Shown here piece after piece: positions 1 through 11,320 of a stretch of DNA of 64,000 bases. This stretch comes from Microglena sp. YARC (Eukaryota; Chlorophyta; Chlorophyceae; Chlamydomonadales; Chlamydomonadaceae): positions 28,697,543-28,761,542 of the forward strand of contig CM039464.1 of assembly GCA_022414725.1 (NCBI GenBank). The letters run 5' to 3'. The stretch's first letter is position 1, and the number at the start of each line of letters is the position of its first letter. Under the pieces are notes generated by a model that was given only the letters and a program-made list of their open reading frames with translations, made no database searches and had not been told where the DNA came from. The position numbers and the translations under genes are program-made.

Positions 1-2164
1 GGAGATGTTCGAGAACGTTGTCAAGCTTGGGGGGGAAGGAGGCGCAGGAGGAACTGGAGGGCTGGGAATATTGGGTGGGGGTGATGGAGGGAGAGGCACA
101 GGGGGAGGCGTAGGGGGGCCTGGGGGTGGAGGAGGCGCAGGAGGGCGTACAGAGCAGGCCCCTCCAGTAGGGTTGGGAAAGTTGATGATGTTCTGAAGAG
201 GGAAGTCTGAAGCTTGGGTTACTTGTCCACATCCCAGATTTCCTACATTGAGCCTCAAGGTCTGCAAAAGGTTAGGGGGGAATTGTTAAGGTTAGTGTTG
301 AGGTTAAGGTTAAGGTTAGGGTTAGGGTTAAGGTTAAGGTTAAGGTTAGGGGAGGATTGTTAAGCCTGAAGGTATGCACAAGGTTAGGGGGGAATTGGTA
401 AGGTTAAGTTTGAGGTTAAGGTTAGGGTTAGGGCTAAGGTTAGGGGGGGATTGTTAAGGTTAGGGTTAAGGTTAAGGTAAGGGAGGGGATAGTTTAGACT
501 CAAGGTATGCACAAGAACAGGGGGAATTGTTAAGGTTAGGGTTGAGGTTAAGGTTAGGGCTAGGGTTAAGGTTAGGGGGGAATCGTTAAGGTAAGGGTAA
601 GTTTAATGTTAGGGTTAGGGTAAGTTTAATGTAAGGGTAAGTTTAAGGTTAGGGCTAGGGTTAAGGTTAGGGGGGAATCGTTAAGGTAAGGATAAGTTTA
701 ATGTTAGGGTTAGGGTTAGGGTTAGGGTTCCGGGGGAATCGTGAAGGTTAGGGTTAAGGTTAAGTTTAGGGTCAGGGTTAAGGGAAGGGAGGAATCGTTA
801 AGGTTAAGGTTAGGGTTAAAGTTAAAGTAAGGTTTAGGGGGGAATTGTGAAGGCTAGGGTTATGGTTAAGGTTAAAGTTAAGGTTTGGAGGGGATTATTC
901 AGACTCAAGGTCTGCACAAGGTTAAGGGAGTAATCTTCAAGGCTAGTGTTAAGGTGAAGGTTAAGCCTCAAGGTTAGGGGAGAATCGTTATGGTTGGTGT
1001 TAAGGTTCAAGTGAAGGTGAAGGGTAAGGTGAAGGTTAAGCCTCAAGGTTAGGGGGGAATCGTTATGGTTGGTGTTAAGGTTAAAGTGAAGGTGAAGGTT
1101 AGGGTGAAGGTTAAGCCTCAAGGTTAGGGGGGAATCGTTATGGTTGGTGTTAAGGTTAAAGTGAAGGCGAAGGTTAAGCCTCAAGGTTAGGGGGGGAATC
1201 GTTATGGTTGGTGTTAAGGTTAAAGTGAAGGTGAAGGGTAAGGTGAAGGGTAAGCCTCAAGGTTAGGGGGGAATCGTTGTGGTTGGTGTTAAGGTTAAAG
1301 TGAAGGTGAAGGGTAAGGTGAAGGTTAAGCTTCAAGGTTAGGGGGGAATCGTTATGGTTGGTGTTAAGGTTAAAGTGAAGGTGAAGGCTAAGGTGAAGGT
1401 TAAGCCTCAAGGTTAGGGGGGAATCGTTATGGTTGGTGTTAAGGTTAAAGTGAAGGTGAAGGTTAGGGTGAAGGTTACGCCTCAAGGTTAGGGGGGGAAT
1501 CGTTATGGTTGGTGTTAAGGTTCAAGTGAAGGTGAAGGGTAAGGTGAAGGTTAAGCCTCAAGGTTAGGGGGGAATCGTTATGGTTGGTGTTAAGGTTAAA
1601 GTGAAGGCGAAGGTTAAGCCTCAAGGTTAGGGGGGGAATCGTTATGGTTGGTGTTAAGGTTAAAGTGAAGGTGAAGGGTAAGGTGAAGGGTAAGCCTCAA
1701 GGTTAGGGGGGAATCGTTGTGGTTGGTGTTAAGGTTAAAGTGAAGGTGAAGGGTAAGGTGAAGGTTAAGCTTCAAGGTTAGGGGGGAATCGTTATGGTTG
1801 GTGTTAAGGTTAAAGTGAAGGTGAAGGCTAAGGTGAAGGTTAAGCCTCAAGGTTAGGGGGGAATCGTTATGGTTGGTGTTAAGGTTAAAGTGAAGGTGAA
1901 GGCTAAGGTGAAGGTTAAGCCTCAAGGTTAGGGGGGAATCGTTATGGTTGGTGTTAAGGTTAAGGTTCAGATTACCAATGCTTCAATGTATATCCACATG
2001 TTTGGCACACTGTTGAAGTTCATGGGAGAGGTTTTGGTGTGTGTGTGTGGTATAGGTAGGGTGGGTGGGTGGGTGGGGGACTTACCAATGCTTGAATGTA
2101 GATCAATATGTTTTGGTACACTGGTGAAGTCCATGGGAAAAGAGGTTTTGGTGTGTCTCTGCGT

Positions 2165-2197
<33 letters not shown>

Positions 2198-5100
2198 AGG
2201 GTGGGGTGGGTGGGGGTGGGGACTTACCAATGCTTGAATGTAGATCTAGATGTTTGGTACACTGGTGAAGTCCATGGGAAAGAGGGTTTTGGTGTGTGTC
2301 TGCGTGGTGTCTGCGTGTGTGTGTGTGTGTGGAGGGGGGGGGGGGGGGGGGGGGGACTTACCAATGCTTGAATGTAGATCAAGATGTTTGGTACACTGGT
2401 GAAGTCCATGGGGAGAGGTTTTTGGTGTGTGTCTGCGTGGGTGGGTGTGGGGGGAGTGGGCATGTGGGTGGGTGGGTGGGTGGGTGTTGGGGGGGGGGGG
2501 GGGGGGCAACTTACCAAAGCTTGAATATAGATCCAGATGTTGGGCACACTGGTGAAGTCCATGGGGGGGCAACTGGAGAAACCTGGCAAGCAAGAGCAAG
2601 AATCGACTAATGGACTCGGATTGTAGACGGACGTCCTAGGGTTGCAGACCTTCTTCAAGTTCACCGCAAAGGTGGTGCATGTGTAGATTGCTGGGGGGAA
2701 GAGGGTTGGGGAAATGATGAGGGACAGGTTAGTGCATAAATGATGAGGGACAGGTTAGTGCATAAATGAATTAATTAATCAATAGTACGCCTAACTATGA
2801 GGCATGAGGTTGAGGGGGCCAGCCCGGTTGCTTGCCAACCACCAGTGTCAGCTGAGATTTGTTTTTCCGCTATATATAGCAATCGCTACTTTTGACCCCG
2901 CTTTGGCCCAAATTGCCGCTATAAAGGGAAGCAGACTAGTCAGGCTTAAATGTATGGACTGGCATATCATATGATGTTGACCAAAGGCGAGTATGATATC
3001 ATATGATATCATACAAAGTGTATCACATCCTATTGTATACAAATGGTAACTTTAGCTAGGTCAGACTGCCGGCGTCATATATCATATATTGCCGTTACCA
3101 CCTTGAGAGAAGGAGTAGACATCAAAGCATGCTGCAGGGGCCGCAGGTGGAAGTGAGAAAAAGTCATCCATGATTGAGATGGTGGGACTAGGTACCACCA
3201 GAATCACACCAACACACCATGATAACCACAACAACCACACCATCACAACCCCAACACAAATCAAGACCTTGGCGTAACCTTCATAAGGCAAGTTTTACAA
3301 TCTTGAGAGAAGGGGTAGACATCAAAGTATGCTGCAGGAGCCGCATGGGGAAGAAAACTTAAGTTGTCATGACATGACTCCGACTCCGACTCCGACTCCG
3401 ACTCCAGACTCCGACTCCGACCCGACTCCGACTCCGACTCCGACTCCGACTCCCGACTCCGACTCCGACTCCGACTCCGACTCCGACTCCGACTCCGACT
3501 CCGACTCCGACTCCGACTCCGACTCCGACTCCGACTCCGACTCCGACTCCGACTCCGACTCCGACTCCGACTCCGACTCCGACTCCGACTCAGACTCAGA
3601 CTCAGACTCAGACTCAGACTCAGACTCAGACTCGGGTAAAACCCATTTTTTCACACAGCAGCACCCTAAAAGGGCAAGTCTTACCATCTTGAGAGTAGGG
3701 ATACACATTCAGGTATGCTGCTGGAGCCGCAGGGGGAAGAGAGAAGAAGTTATCCATGATTGAGATTGTGAGACTCGGCTTCTCGGCAGAGCTGTTTTTG
3801 GACAAGTACTGCTGGAAGGGGTAACCTGCCGCGTTCTGTCCATTCATTGTGAGGGTGATGAAGAGGAAGTCGTTGTAGTTCCTCCAGATACGTACGTTAC
3901 CTGGGGGTGGGTGTTGAGGATGGTGTTGAGGTTGAGGATGAGAGTGGGCTAGTGGAGGTTGAGGAGGTGGGTGGGAAGAGACAGGCGGTGTTCAAGAGTG
4001 TGGAAGTTGGGTAGAAGGTATGAGGAAGGTGTCGAAAAGTCATCTGCTGAGCGCTGTCTATCCATTGTGATAGTGACGAAGATTAAGTCGATGCAGTTCC
4101 TCCAGAACTACGTATTTTACCTGGGGATGGTGTAAGAATGGTGTTAGGGATGGGTTGGGGGGATGGTGTTGAGGATGGGTTGATGGTGCTGAGGATGGTG
4201 TAGGGGTGTTGGGATGGTGTTTGAGGATGGTGTGGGGATGGTGTATGGGTGTTTGGGATGTGTTGAGGATGGTGTTGAGGATGGTGTTGAGGATGGTGTT
4301 GGCTGTTGGGATGGTGCGAGGATGGTGTGCTGGAGGATGGTGTTGAGGATGGTGCTGAGGATGTTGGGATGGTGTTGAGGATGTGGTGTGAGGATGGTGT
4401 TGAGGATGGTGCTGAGGATGGGTGGTTGAGGATGGTGTTGGGGATGGTGCTGAGGATGGTGTTGAGGATGGTGCTGAGGATGGTGTTGAGGATGGTGTTG
4501 GGGATGGTGAGGCTGGGTGTTGGGATGGTGTTGGAGGATGGTGTTGAGGATGGTGTTGGGGATGGTGCTGAGGATGAGGATGGTGTTGAGGATGGTGCTG
4601 AGGATGGTGTTGAGGATGGTGTTGAGGATGGTGTTGAGGATGGTGTTGAGGATGGTGTTGAGGATGGTGTTGGGGATGGTGTTGAGGATGGTGTTGGGGA
4701 TGGTGCTGAGGATGGTGTTGAGGATGGTGTTGGGGATGGTGCTGATGTGTTGAGGATGGTGTTGAGGATGGTGTTGGGGATGTGTTAGGATGGTGTTGGG
4801 GATGGTGCTAGGATGGTGTGAGGATGGTGTTGGGATGGTGCTGAGGATGGTGTTGAGGATGGTGTTGGGATGTGTGAGGATGGTGTTGGGGATGGTGCTG
4901 AGGATGGTGTTGAGGATGGTGTTGGGGATGGTGCTGAGGATGGTGTTGAGGATGGTGTTGGGGATGGTGCTGAGGATGGTGTTGGGGTGTTGGGGAGGTG
5001 CTGAGGATGGTGTTGAGGATGGTGTTGGGGATGGTGCTGAGGATGGTGTTGAGGATGTGTTAGGATGGTGTTGGGATGGTGTTGGGATGGTGCTGAGGAT

Positions 5101-7966
5101 GGTGTTGAGGATGGTGTTTGAGGATGGTTTGGGATGGTGCTGAGGATGGTGTTGAGGATGGTGGTTGGGGATGGTGCTGAGGATGGGTGTTGAGGATGGT
5201 GTTGGGGATGTAGGATGGTGTGTGAGGATGTGTTGAGGATGGTGTTGGGATGGTGCTGAGGTGTGAGGATGGTGTTGGATTGAGGATGGTGGCTGAGGAT
5301 GGTGTTGAGGATGTGTTTGAGGATGGTGTTGAGGATGGGTGTTGGGGATGGTGTTGAGGATGGTCTGGGGATGGTGCTGAGGATGGTGTTGAGGATCGGT
5401 GTTGAGGATCGGGATGTGTTGAGGATGGTGTTGAGGATGGTGTTGGGGATGGTGCTGAGGATGGTGTTGAGGATGGTGTTGAGGATGGTGTTGGGGATGG
5501 TGTTGAGGTTGAGGATGAAAGTGGAATAGTGGAGGTTGAGGAGGAGGGTGGGCAGAGACAGGTGGTGTCCAAGAGTGTGAAAGGTAAGTACAAGATACAA
5601 AGAAGGTGTTGAAAAGTGTCAGGACCCCCGATCAGGGAACCATCACATGATAGGGGACAGGGCAGGCAATGGTGTGGAGTGGGGTGTGTGGATAGGTGAA
5701 GAGGTGTGTGTGTGTGTGTGTGGGTGGGGGGGGGGGGGGGATAGGCATGCCGTAGGGAACAGGGCGGGCAAGAATAAAATAAATAAAATTGAAGAAGGAA
5801 GAACTAGAGGTACAACAAGATGATCTAATCATAGAATTCAATTTTAACTGAAGCACGAACTCAGGGCCCCCGTCGGTAAAAGGATTGTTTGGGATTCAGT
5901 TCATCAATGCTTTTTGTTTAGGCCCCTCTTGTCATGGCTGGGAAAGCCCCTTAAGCCTATTTAGCCTACCCCTGGAATGTAACAACATACATGCAAGAGG
6001 AGGCCTGCATGTTAACAAATGCAGTGCCGTACTTCACTAATACAGTGCCTTACTTCACTACCACAGTGCCGTACTTCACTGCTACAGTGCCGTACTTCAC
6101 TGCTACAGTGCCGTACTTCACTAATACAGTGCCGTACTTCACTAATACAGTGCCGTACTTCAGGGCACACACGCCCTACCACAGGCCTGCTAACAGCACA
6201 GTGCCATACTTCAGGGCATACACACCAGGGTACTTCCAAGCGCGCGCTTATGCGATCTGGCGCGCTGCCTTTTTGAGCCCCACTGCGCGTTTCGCGCAGT
6301 TTTTTGCACCCCCCCTGTGGGCTCAGCAACATTTTTTGCACCCCCTCGGTGGGCTCAGCAACATTTTTTGCGCTTGTTGCACTACAAAGCGCAGTTTTTA
6401 TTTTTTCAAGTGCGCTAAAGCGCTGGCCAATTTGGTCAATGGAAGTACCCTGGTACACACCCTTCGCAAGGCAGATTTGCTTCCTCATGTCACTCACCAA
6501 ACTCAACAGGCGGTACATTTGTGTATAGTAGGCCGGTCTTCAGCAAGCTATTGCCACAGACTTGGTTGTAGGTGCCCGTGTTGTTGGGGTATACCAATGG
6601 GTCCCCAGGAATTCCACAGATGTTTGTATCAGTCCACCAGTTATCAGTGTTCTGCGTGGAGGAGAATTTGAATTTGAATTTGAATTTGAATTTTATGTTC
6701 TGTGTGGAGGGGAATTTGAATTTGAATTCGATTTTTTTTGTTCTGTGTCGAGGGGAGTTTGGGTTTGAATTTGGAATTGTGTACGTTACAGTCCAGGGGT
6801 TAATTATTAATTATTAAATAATTAATTAATTAGTAATTATTAGCTAATTAGGCTACAGGGTCTTGCCAATAAATAACTGCTTTTATCATGGGCTTCCTCT
6901 TTTGTACCTCAAATGTTCAATTTCATCAGAAGATGTAACAATTGAAATTTCAGAAGGAAACACACAAATCGAGGAAACGAGCAATGGAGCATCGTCATAT
7001 CCTACCAATATATAACAATCACCTTGCAACTCCTTGAAGTCCATCGGCATTTTGTTAGAGGATGGGCAAGACCTTGAGCATGAAGGTTGCGCTCAGTGTT
7101 TCCCTTTTCATACTCAAATGCTGAGAAAAACCTTCATGCTCAAGGTCTTGCCCAGCCTCTTACGAAATGCCGATGGACTTTTTTCGAAGATACATTGTGT
7201 ACAGTACAGGGATGACAACATGAGTTCAGACTGTTTCAAAGTAGCATGGGGCTCAGTTCATCAGTGCTTTTTCTTTTTAAGCCCTTCCTATATGGTTGGG
7301 CAAGTCGCTTTAGCCTATTTGGCCTACCCCTGGACTGTAACATACATACATACGTACATACATATGTACAGACAGAAAGATGACAATATGGTAACTAAGA
7401 TGTTGGGGTCGGTCCACCAGTTGGCGTTAGTGTCGATCCATTAGTATTATGTGTGAAGGGGAGGGGGACACGAGTTCATGCTGTGTGCAAGTAATAAGGT
7501 AAAGAAAGAAAGAGGGCAAGCAACTTGCCAAGTCGGCTTACAGCATTTCAGGGGATGATTTGGGAGTTGAGGTCAGACTTTGTCCTTTGTTTCAGGCCGA
7601 TTCTCCCAGAATTCACATATTTCAGGCCAAATTTGAGATACTAAATGAGTTGGGTACGAGGGTGAGTTGGGTACGAGGGTGAGTTGGGTACGAGGTGAGT
7701 TGGGTACGACATGGGTACGAGGGTGAGTTGGGTACGAGGTGAGTTGGGTACGACATTCTTCTGAAACCCAACTCCCAAATCATCCCCTGAATTGCTGCAA
7801 GGAGGCTGCCTGGAGGAGGTCCTCGGACAATACCGGATGTTGTTATATCAGACCAAAACAAGTGTGGTGTGTGTGGGGGGTGGGGTGGGGTGGGGTGGGG
7901 TGGGGTGGGGTGGGGTGGGTGGGGTGGGTGGGGTGGGGGTGGGGGGGGTGGGGTGTGTGTGTGGGT

Positions 7967-7997
<31 letters not shown>

Positions 7998-9158
7998 GGG
8001 GGGTAGTAGTAGTAATGGTGTTTGGCCTTGGTGTTGGCCTCGGTTGACGCAGTGGAGGTCCGAGCAATGACGACGTTCGTGCAAGAAACTGGCATCTCGT
8101 CGGCATCGTTCTGACCGTAGTCTCCCCTCAAGGCGGCACGGCACACATGAAGGCTTAGTAGTGGTTGAACTACTTCGCGGAACCCGGATTGCTCGAACTA
8201 ATTCGCAGCACCCGAATTGCTAGGACTATCTAGCAGCACTCGAATTGCTACAACTAGTTCGCGGCACCCGGATTGAACGACACGCGAAAGGGCCCACTCT
8301 TGCTCCCTCGTGCTCGATATGCTACGGGACGAACCCGTCGGGCTATGGGACGAACCCGTAACTAGAGGACGAACCCGTTGTGTGCGATCATCACTGTGGT
8401 ATCCTAGTCTGGCTCTGTTATCTCTACCATCTCTCACGTCCACCTAGCGCGAGGATGGGGATGATGAGGATGATAAGGATGAGGAAGGTGGTTGCTGCCC
8501 TGGCACCCTCCCGGACTCCAAATATGCCCGCAGCTTGTCGGATTCACGGGGGACGTATCTGAGCTGTGATACACGAAACGAATAACAATCCTCACTCAAT
8601 ACATGGCTCAGTCACCACATAGCTCATTATATCGCTTAGGCGCTACACGCCCCTCCCTCACTTCATAGCTGATCTCCTCGTGCACTCGGCATCCCGAATA
8701 CACGGAACCAGGAATGAGACGCGGTGCAGACCGCGATACTACGCATGTTAGTGCAAACTACTCCATGGCGAAGTGAAATGCTATTGCCCTCGAAGGAAAG
8801 GCGTCAAGAATGCCCGCCAACTACAAGACAAAACGCGTTCACAAACATCGACGAGCATGCAGGGAGGTGCAACAGGGTGGCCGGGACGCGGAGTGTGTAT
8901 TTGGAGTGCATATTTGAAATACAATTCAATTTTGTCTCGGTCCATCCCGTTCACGCTGTTGTCGAGCACGAGCATGCGCACAAGCACGAACACAAAAGGA
9001 CGTACCGTGCAATTTGTTTGCGTTGTGCATGCTTGAGAAGCTGAGTTGTTTCCGAAGGAACACCAGTTCGTCAGAGCTTGTGTTTGTGCCATTGCGACCC
9101 TAGCTCCGGCAATTGCCACCAGCACCGCGAGCAACGATCTGCTCGCAACGCGATTCAT
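1..9158 (-). CDS. Secreted Cys/Pro-rich (cell-wall-like) protein, 3' end outside window
   Basis: Exons read on the minus strand: 9158-9006, 6651-6498, 3900-3685, 2690-2515 and 192-1 (continuing past the window edge). The phases join exactly (0, then 1, 1, 0 at the last three junctions), which supports the model. The first exon starts with ATG and encodes a typical signal peptide ([18 protein letters not shown]...AMAQ) followed by a Cys-containing segment; its donor is ACG|GTACGT. Middle exons carry motifs such as [27 protein letters not shown] and [11 protein letters not shown] with many Cys and NxT/S sites. The last exon is a [16 protein letters not shown] polyproline run as in hydroxyproline-rich algal wall proteins. 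I infer an extracellular-matrix protein, possibly pherophorin-like, but I could not match a named domain. Further exons may lie between 6.65 and 9.0 kb; a stretch near 8,040-8,115 is open but lacks a convincing donor. Confidence 0.6.
255..1965. repeat. Telomere-like GGTTAGGGTTAAGG array inside an intron
   Basis: Degenerate TTAGGG/TTAAGG hexamers run from about 260 to 890, then turn into a higher-order array. There a GGGGGGAATCGTTATGG block recurs every 65-78 bp from about 960 to 1950. A larger unit of about 440 bp (roughly 1,130-1,570 and 1,570-2,010) is nearly identical in its two copies. The array lies between the last two modelled exons of the secreted-protein gene, so it is intronic and not a chromosome end. 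Confidence 0.85.
1965..2500 (-). repeat. Tandem copies of exon edge plus donor (secreted-protein gene)
   Basis: The 3' end of the exon at 2690-2515 (encoding about [16 protein letters not shown]) and its GTAAGT donor recur downstream at about 2,371-2,415, 2,222-2,275, 2,083-2,135 and 1,972-2,025. The copies are separated by GT-rich and poly-G filler. They are diverged: several carry ATCTAG in place of ATCTGG, giving an in-frame stop. The 2515 copy is taken as real because its reading frame continues upstream to an acceptor. Confidence 0.8.
2955..3099 (+). mobile_element. MITE-like element, CATATGATATCATATG family
   Basis: Short element from GGACTGGCATATCATATGAT to ATTGCCGTTACC, sharing its interior (TATGATATCATATGATATCA, then a CTAG-TCAGACTGCCGGC block) with copies at 21,296, 43,460 and 61,945. 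The ends are imperfect inverted repeats of about TAGGGAMCGGCA. It has no coding capacity and sits in an intron of the secreted-protein gene. Confidence 0.65.
3100..3360 (-). repeat. Two copies of the exon 3900-3685 donor edge
   Basis: Two segments (about 3,101-3,190 and 3,301-3,357) repeat the end of the exon at 3900-3685, including the stretch encoding [11 protein letters not shown] and its splice junction, with substitutions at the donor (AAGGTGGTAA and AAGATTGTAA against AAGATGGTAA). They lie downstream of the real donor, within the intron. Confidence 0.75.
3377..3640. repeat. Hexanucleotide (CCGACT/CAGACT)n microsatellite
   Basis: About 40 tandem hexamers, CCGACT shifting to CAGACT at the right end. 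Read through, it gives long Ser-Asp or Ser-Glu strings, but it lies between the real donor at 3685 and the decoy donor copies and is judged intronic. Confidence 0.9.
4020..4135 (-). pseudogene. Degenerate copy of the start of exon 3900-3685
   Basis: The segment around 4,050-4,130 matches the acceptor side of the exon at 3900 (GTCCATTGTGA..GTGACGAAG, GTTCCTCCAGA, CCTGGGGATGG) with indels that break the frame. It is an acceptor-edge duplication upstream of the true exon. Confidence 0.6.
4135..5535. repeat. GAGGATGGTGTT minisatellite
   Basis: About 1.4 kb of 12-bp-based units GAGGATGGTGTT, with GCT and GGG variants, in an intron of the secreted-protein gene. The blocks immediately outside it (3,905-4,020 and 5,500-5,600, containing GAGTGGGCTAGTGGAGGTTG-type sequence) are also duplicates of each other. 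Confidence 0.9.
5887..5992 (+). repeat. Dispersed repeat family A, copy 1
   Basis: About 100-bp unit containing GCCTATTTAGCCTACCCCTG and ending in ACATACATG. Related copies lie at 7,249-7,349 and 12,033-12,128 (plus) and about 51,928-51,998 and 54,425-54,482 (minus). It may be the 3' tail of a retroposon; no coding sequence is seen. Confidence 0.6.
6014..6235. repeat. 21-bp minisatellite (ACAGTGCCGTACTTCACTAA)
   Basis: Seven to eight 21-bp units, then two longer diverged units with AGTGCCATACTTCAGGGCA. The array is intronic relative to the secreted-protein gene. All three frames are open through it only because the unit length is a multiple of three. Confidence 0.85.
6228..6450 (+). repeat. 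GC-rich dispersed repeat (paired with 12,400-12,590)
   Basis: Contains GAGCCCCACTGCGCGTTTCG followed by two copies of a GGGCTCAGCAACATTTTTTG motif. An inverted relative lies at about 12,400-12,590 with GAGCCCGACTGCGCGATTG on the opposite strand. The nature of the element is unknown. Confidence 0.5.
6655..6780 (-). repeat. Acceptor-edge copies with (GAATTT)n filler
   Basis: Immediately upstream of the exon at 6651 the acceptor-side sequence (CTGTGTGGAGGGGAATTTG on plus) is repeated about twice with GAATTT filler. A more distant exon copy, with a recognisable NWWTDPN reading, lies near 7,400-7,440 and is frame-limited. Confidence 0.65.
7037..7180. repeat. Long inverted repeat (52-bp arms, 40-bp loop)
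   Basis: The left arm 7037-7088 (AAGTCCATCGGCATTTTGTT...) is the reverse complement of 7129-7180 at about 49 of 52 positions. RNA from either strand would fold into a near-perfect hairpin. It lies in an intron or intronic-like region of the secreted-protein gene. It could be a small-RNA precursor, or a fold-back element with identity limited to its arms. Confidence 0.85.
7249..7349 (+). repeat. Dispersed repeat family A, copy 2
   Basis: Contains AAGCCCTTCCTATATGGTTG and GCCTATTTGGCCTACCCCTG, ending in an ACATACATACATACG run. Closely similar to the copy at 12,033-12,128. Confidence 0.65.
7540..8005. repeat. GAGTTGGGTACGAGGGT tandem repeat and G-rich tract
   Basis: Seven units of about 17 bp (7,650-7,755) are flanked by inverted copies of CAGGGGATGATTTGGGAGTT (7,551 on plus, about 7,790 on minus). 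They are followed by GGGGT repeats and a poly-G run of more than 20 (7,865-8,003), which could form G-quadruplexes. Confidence 0.75.
8160..8375. repeat. Tandem repeat of about 35 bp (CGCGGAACCCGGATTGCT)
   Basis: Four diverged units with CGGCACCCGGATTG or CAGCACTCGAATTG cores, followed by three copies of GACGAACCCGT. No gene is seen. Confidence 0.65.
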
Positions 9159-9199
9159 CCTTGCGATAGAGCTTCGCAATTGCACGTACAAGCCTGGTC

Positions 9200-10480
9200 A
9201 CGTCGCTACAGAGTCTGATTGCTAAGTCGCGCCTAGTTGAGGTATGATTGGAATTGAGGTCTGGTCTCGGGGTGGGAATATTATATTGTGTCGCTGATCA
9301 GTGGATTCCTATGGACCCGATTTGTGGAAGTCAATCGACCAAGTGTCAAGTTCGAATTCAGAAATGAGGTAACGTAGCAGTGATACACGAAGCTGAATTG
9401 AGAGACAATAGAGTGGGGTAGCCTTAGGGGAAATCCGGGAATCGTATTGTTTGGCGGGCGGGTGCATGGTACATGCGGTACGCTCAGCTGCGAGACATCG
9501 CAGATCATTCGTCCATATTCGAATGCCAGGGTACATACAGACAAATTCCACTCAGGTGCATCGATATCGGGCAGCTCATGAGATGCGCGCCAACGCCAGG
9601 CCAGCAGCCCAGCTGTATATGGTGGCGGCAGCCGGGCATCAACTGCTGGGTGGTAGAAGTTGAATGGTTCATCGGGCTGGGTGCTACCCGGGGGTGCTAC
9701 CTGCCTACCGTGTGAGGCATCTGTTCAGAAAGCGAGCCATACATACCGGCCGCGGGCACACAAGTGCTTGACAGGTTCCACACATGTTTGGCCTCGCGCA
9801 TGACAAATAATAACCCACGTATAAAAACCTTCGACAAAACAACGCGACTCTCTTCGTCCTCGTTACTCGCAGAACGGGAACTTCGCTTCCCTTTCCCGAG
9901 TCTCCCACGGATCCCTCCTAATCCCAGATACGACGACGTCCTTACTATGTGGGCCTACGCATGTCATGGTACCACACGTTCCAAAGGTTCGCATCATACC
10001 CGACTCGCAACGGCGTCTAACTCACATTGCTTCTGGCCCCAACGATCGTGTTTGTTAAAAGCTGTAGTCAAACTGCCGGTATCGACGTACCAACGGCTGG
10101 CTTGTGGCTGCTACGCGACAGACCCGAGAATGTTACAAGTTGCGGAGAAACCTTCAATCCATTCGATCATCTTGGGCGTTTTTTTGTGGGGGGAAACTGC
10201 GATGGATAGTCTAGAACAGAATTAAAGCCCACCGCGTTTTTGAATCCCTTTAGCTCTTGACTCTTGAGTATAGCTGAGGTGTCCAAGGTCCATCCAAGAG
10301 AGCAGGTCGCACATTTTGCGGGCTTGGCTGGGCTGGGGTGGCTGAGGTGTGAGGGATGGGGTGGGGATTTTCGCCTGAAAGGGTGGGTCTCTCTGCACTA
10401 GTCCTAGACATGGAGGCTTAGATGTGTTGTGGCGGAGCATTTCGTTCTCGGAATGTAGCACCAGAACGTTGAACTTGAAC
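9200..10480. other. Intergenic or 5' flank of the secreted-protein gene; no supported gene
   Basis: The sequence has ordinary composition without tandem arrays. Open frames up to 153 codons (9,764-10,225, plus) lack recognisable motifs. The segment directly upstream of 9,158 should hold the promoter and 5' UTR, but I see no clear TATA or initiator. Confidence 0.4.
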
Positions 10481-11271
10481 ATGGTTACAAGGCTCCAGCC
10501 TTCAATTCAATTCAAGGATGCGCGCCTTCTTCCCTGGTAACACAATCATTTCAAATCAACACATTACTATGCAATCTTCTCTTACAACGTTGTACAGCTG
10601 TGAAGGTTCCTTGAACTTGATCTTGAACTTGGTAACATGCCCCCAGCCAGTAATTTGGCTGCTTGCAGTCTTCGGCAGTAATATGAGCAATGCAAATCAA
10701 AGCATTATTGGCGGCATAATCACTGCTGGGCAGTCCGCCCCCCTTTCAAATCCGATGTGACCCACTACTTAACATGAAGATTCAAGTTTCCACCTTTCCA
10801 TTGCACAGTGCCAACCCCGGTTATGGTGTCGAGAATCCGCGAGAATGCATAATTTCTCATCCACATCGACTCAACAAGTGCTTTTTTACAAGACATTGCG
10901 TTGTTATTATAATAATGTTTTAATTGTTATGTTTCTGCCGAAGAAGACAAGCGGTCTTTAAGGCTTGAGCCATGCAACCAAATTCAAGCTCAATTTTATC
11001 CATATCGGTAAATATAGTCCATTGGAACTATCGGTACATCAGTTTGTCAGTGTCAGCGATACTCGTTACAGATACAGATACATAACAGATACATTGGCGC
11101 AGTATCGCCGACACTCAGCCTGTGTTAGGCAGTGCCTCTTCTCAATGCCAGACCAGCTGCATAACTGCACACGTGCAGGATTTCGGTCAGTACATCTAAG
11201 CTGACGTATTTCCGCATGCAAAAACACTTAACTGTATACTGCCGGCTGATGTGAACTGGTTAAGGTACGGG

Positions 11272-11320
11272 TTTAGGGTTTAGGGTTTAGGGTTTAGGGT
11301 TTAGGGTTTAGGGTTTACTT
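11272..11320 (+). repeat. Interstitial plant-type telomere repeat (TTTAGGG)7
   Basis: About seven perfect GGGTTTA heptamers in intergenic DNA. The Arabidopsis-type telomere motif supports green-lineage ancestry. A shorter tract of about three units is at 33,398-33,428. Confidence 0.9.

Noticed and set aside
834..1925. Asn/Leu/Thr-rich open frames on minus in the telomere-like array
   Set aside because: Compositional; the array lies in an intron and the units are not under any visible coding constraint.
3329..3763. Ser-Asp repeat protein across the CCGACT array
   Set aside because: The array lies between a true donor and its decoy copies on the opposite strand; the frame has no gene context.
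4306..5600. Open frames of 160-271 codons in the GATGGTGTT minisatellite
   Set aside because: The unit length is a multiple of three, so frames stay open by chance; no splice or start context.
9764..10225. 153-codon open frame on plus
   Set aside because: No recognisable motif, no repeat or splice support, and no sign of coding constraint.
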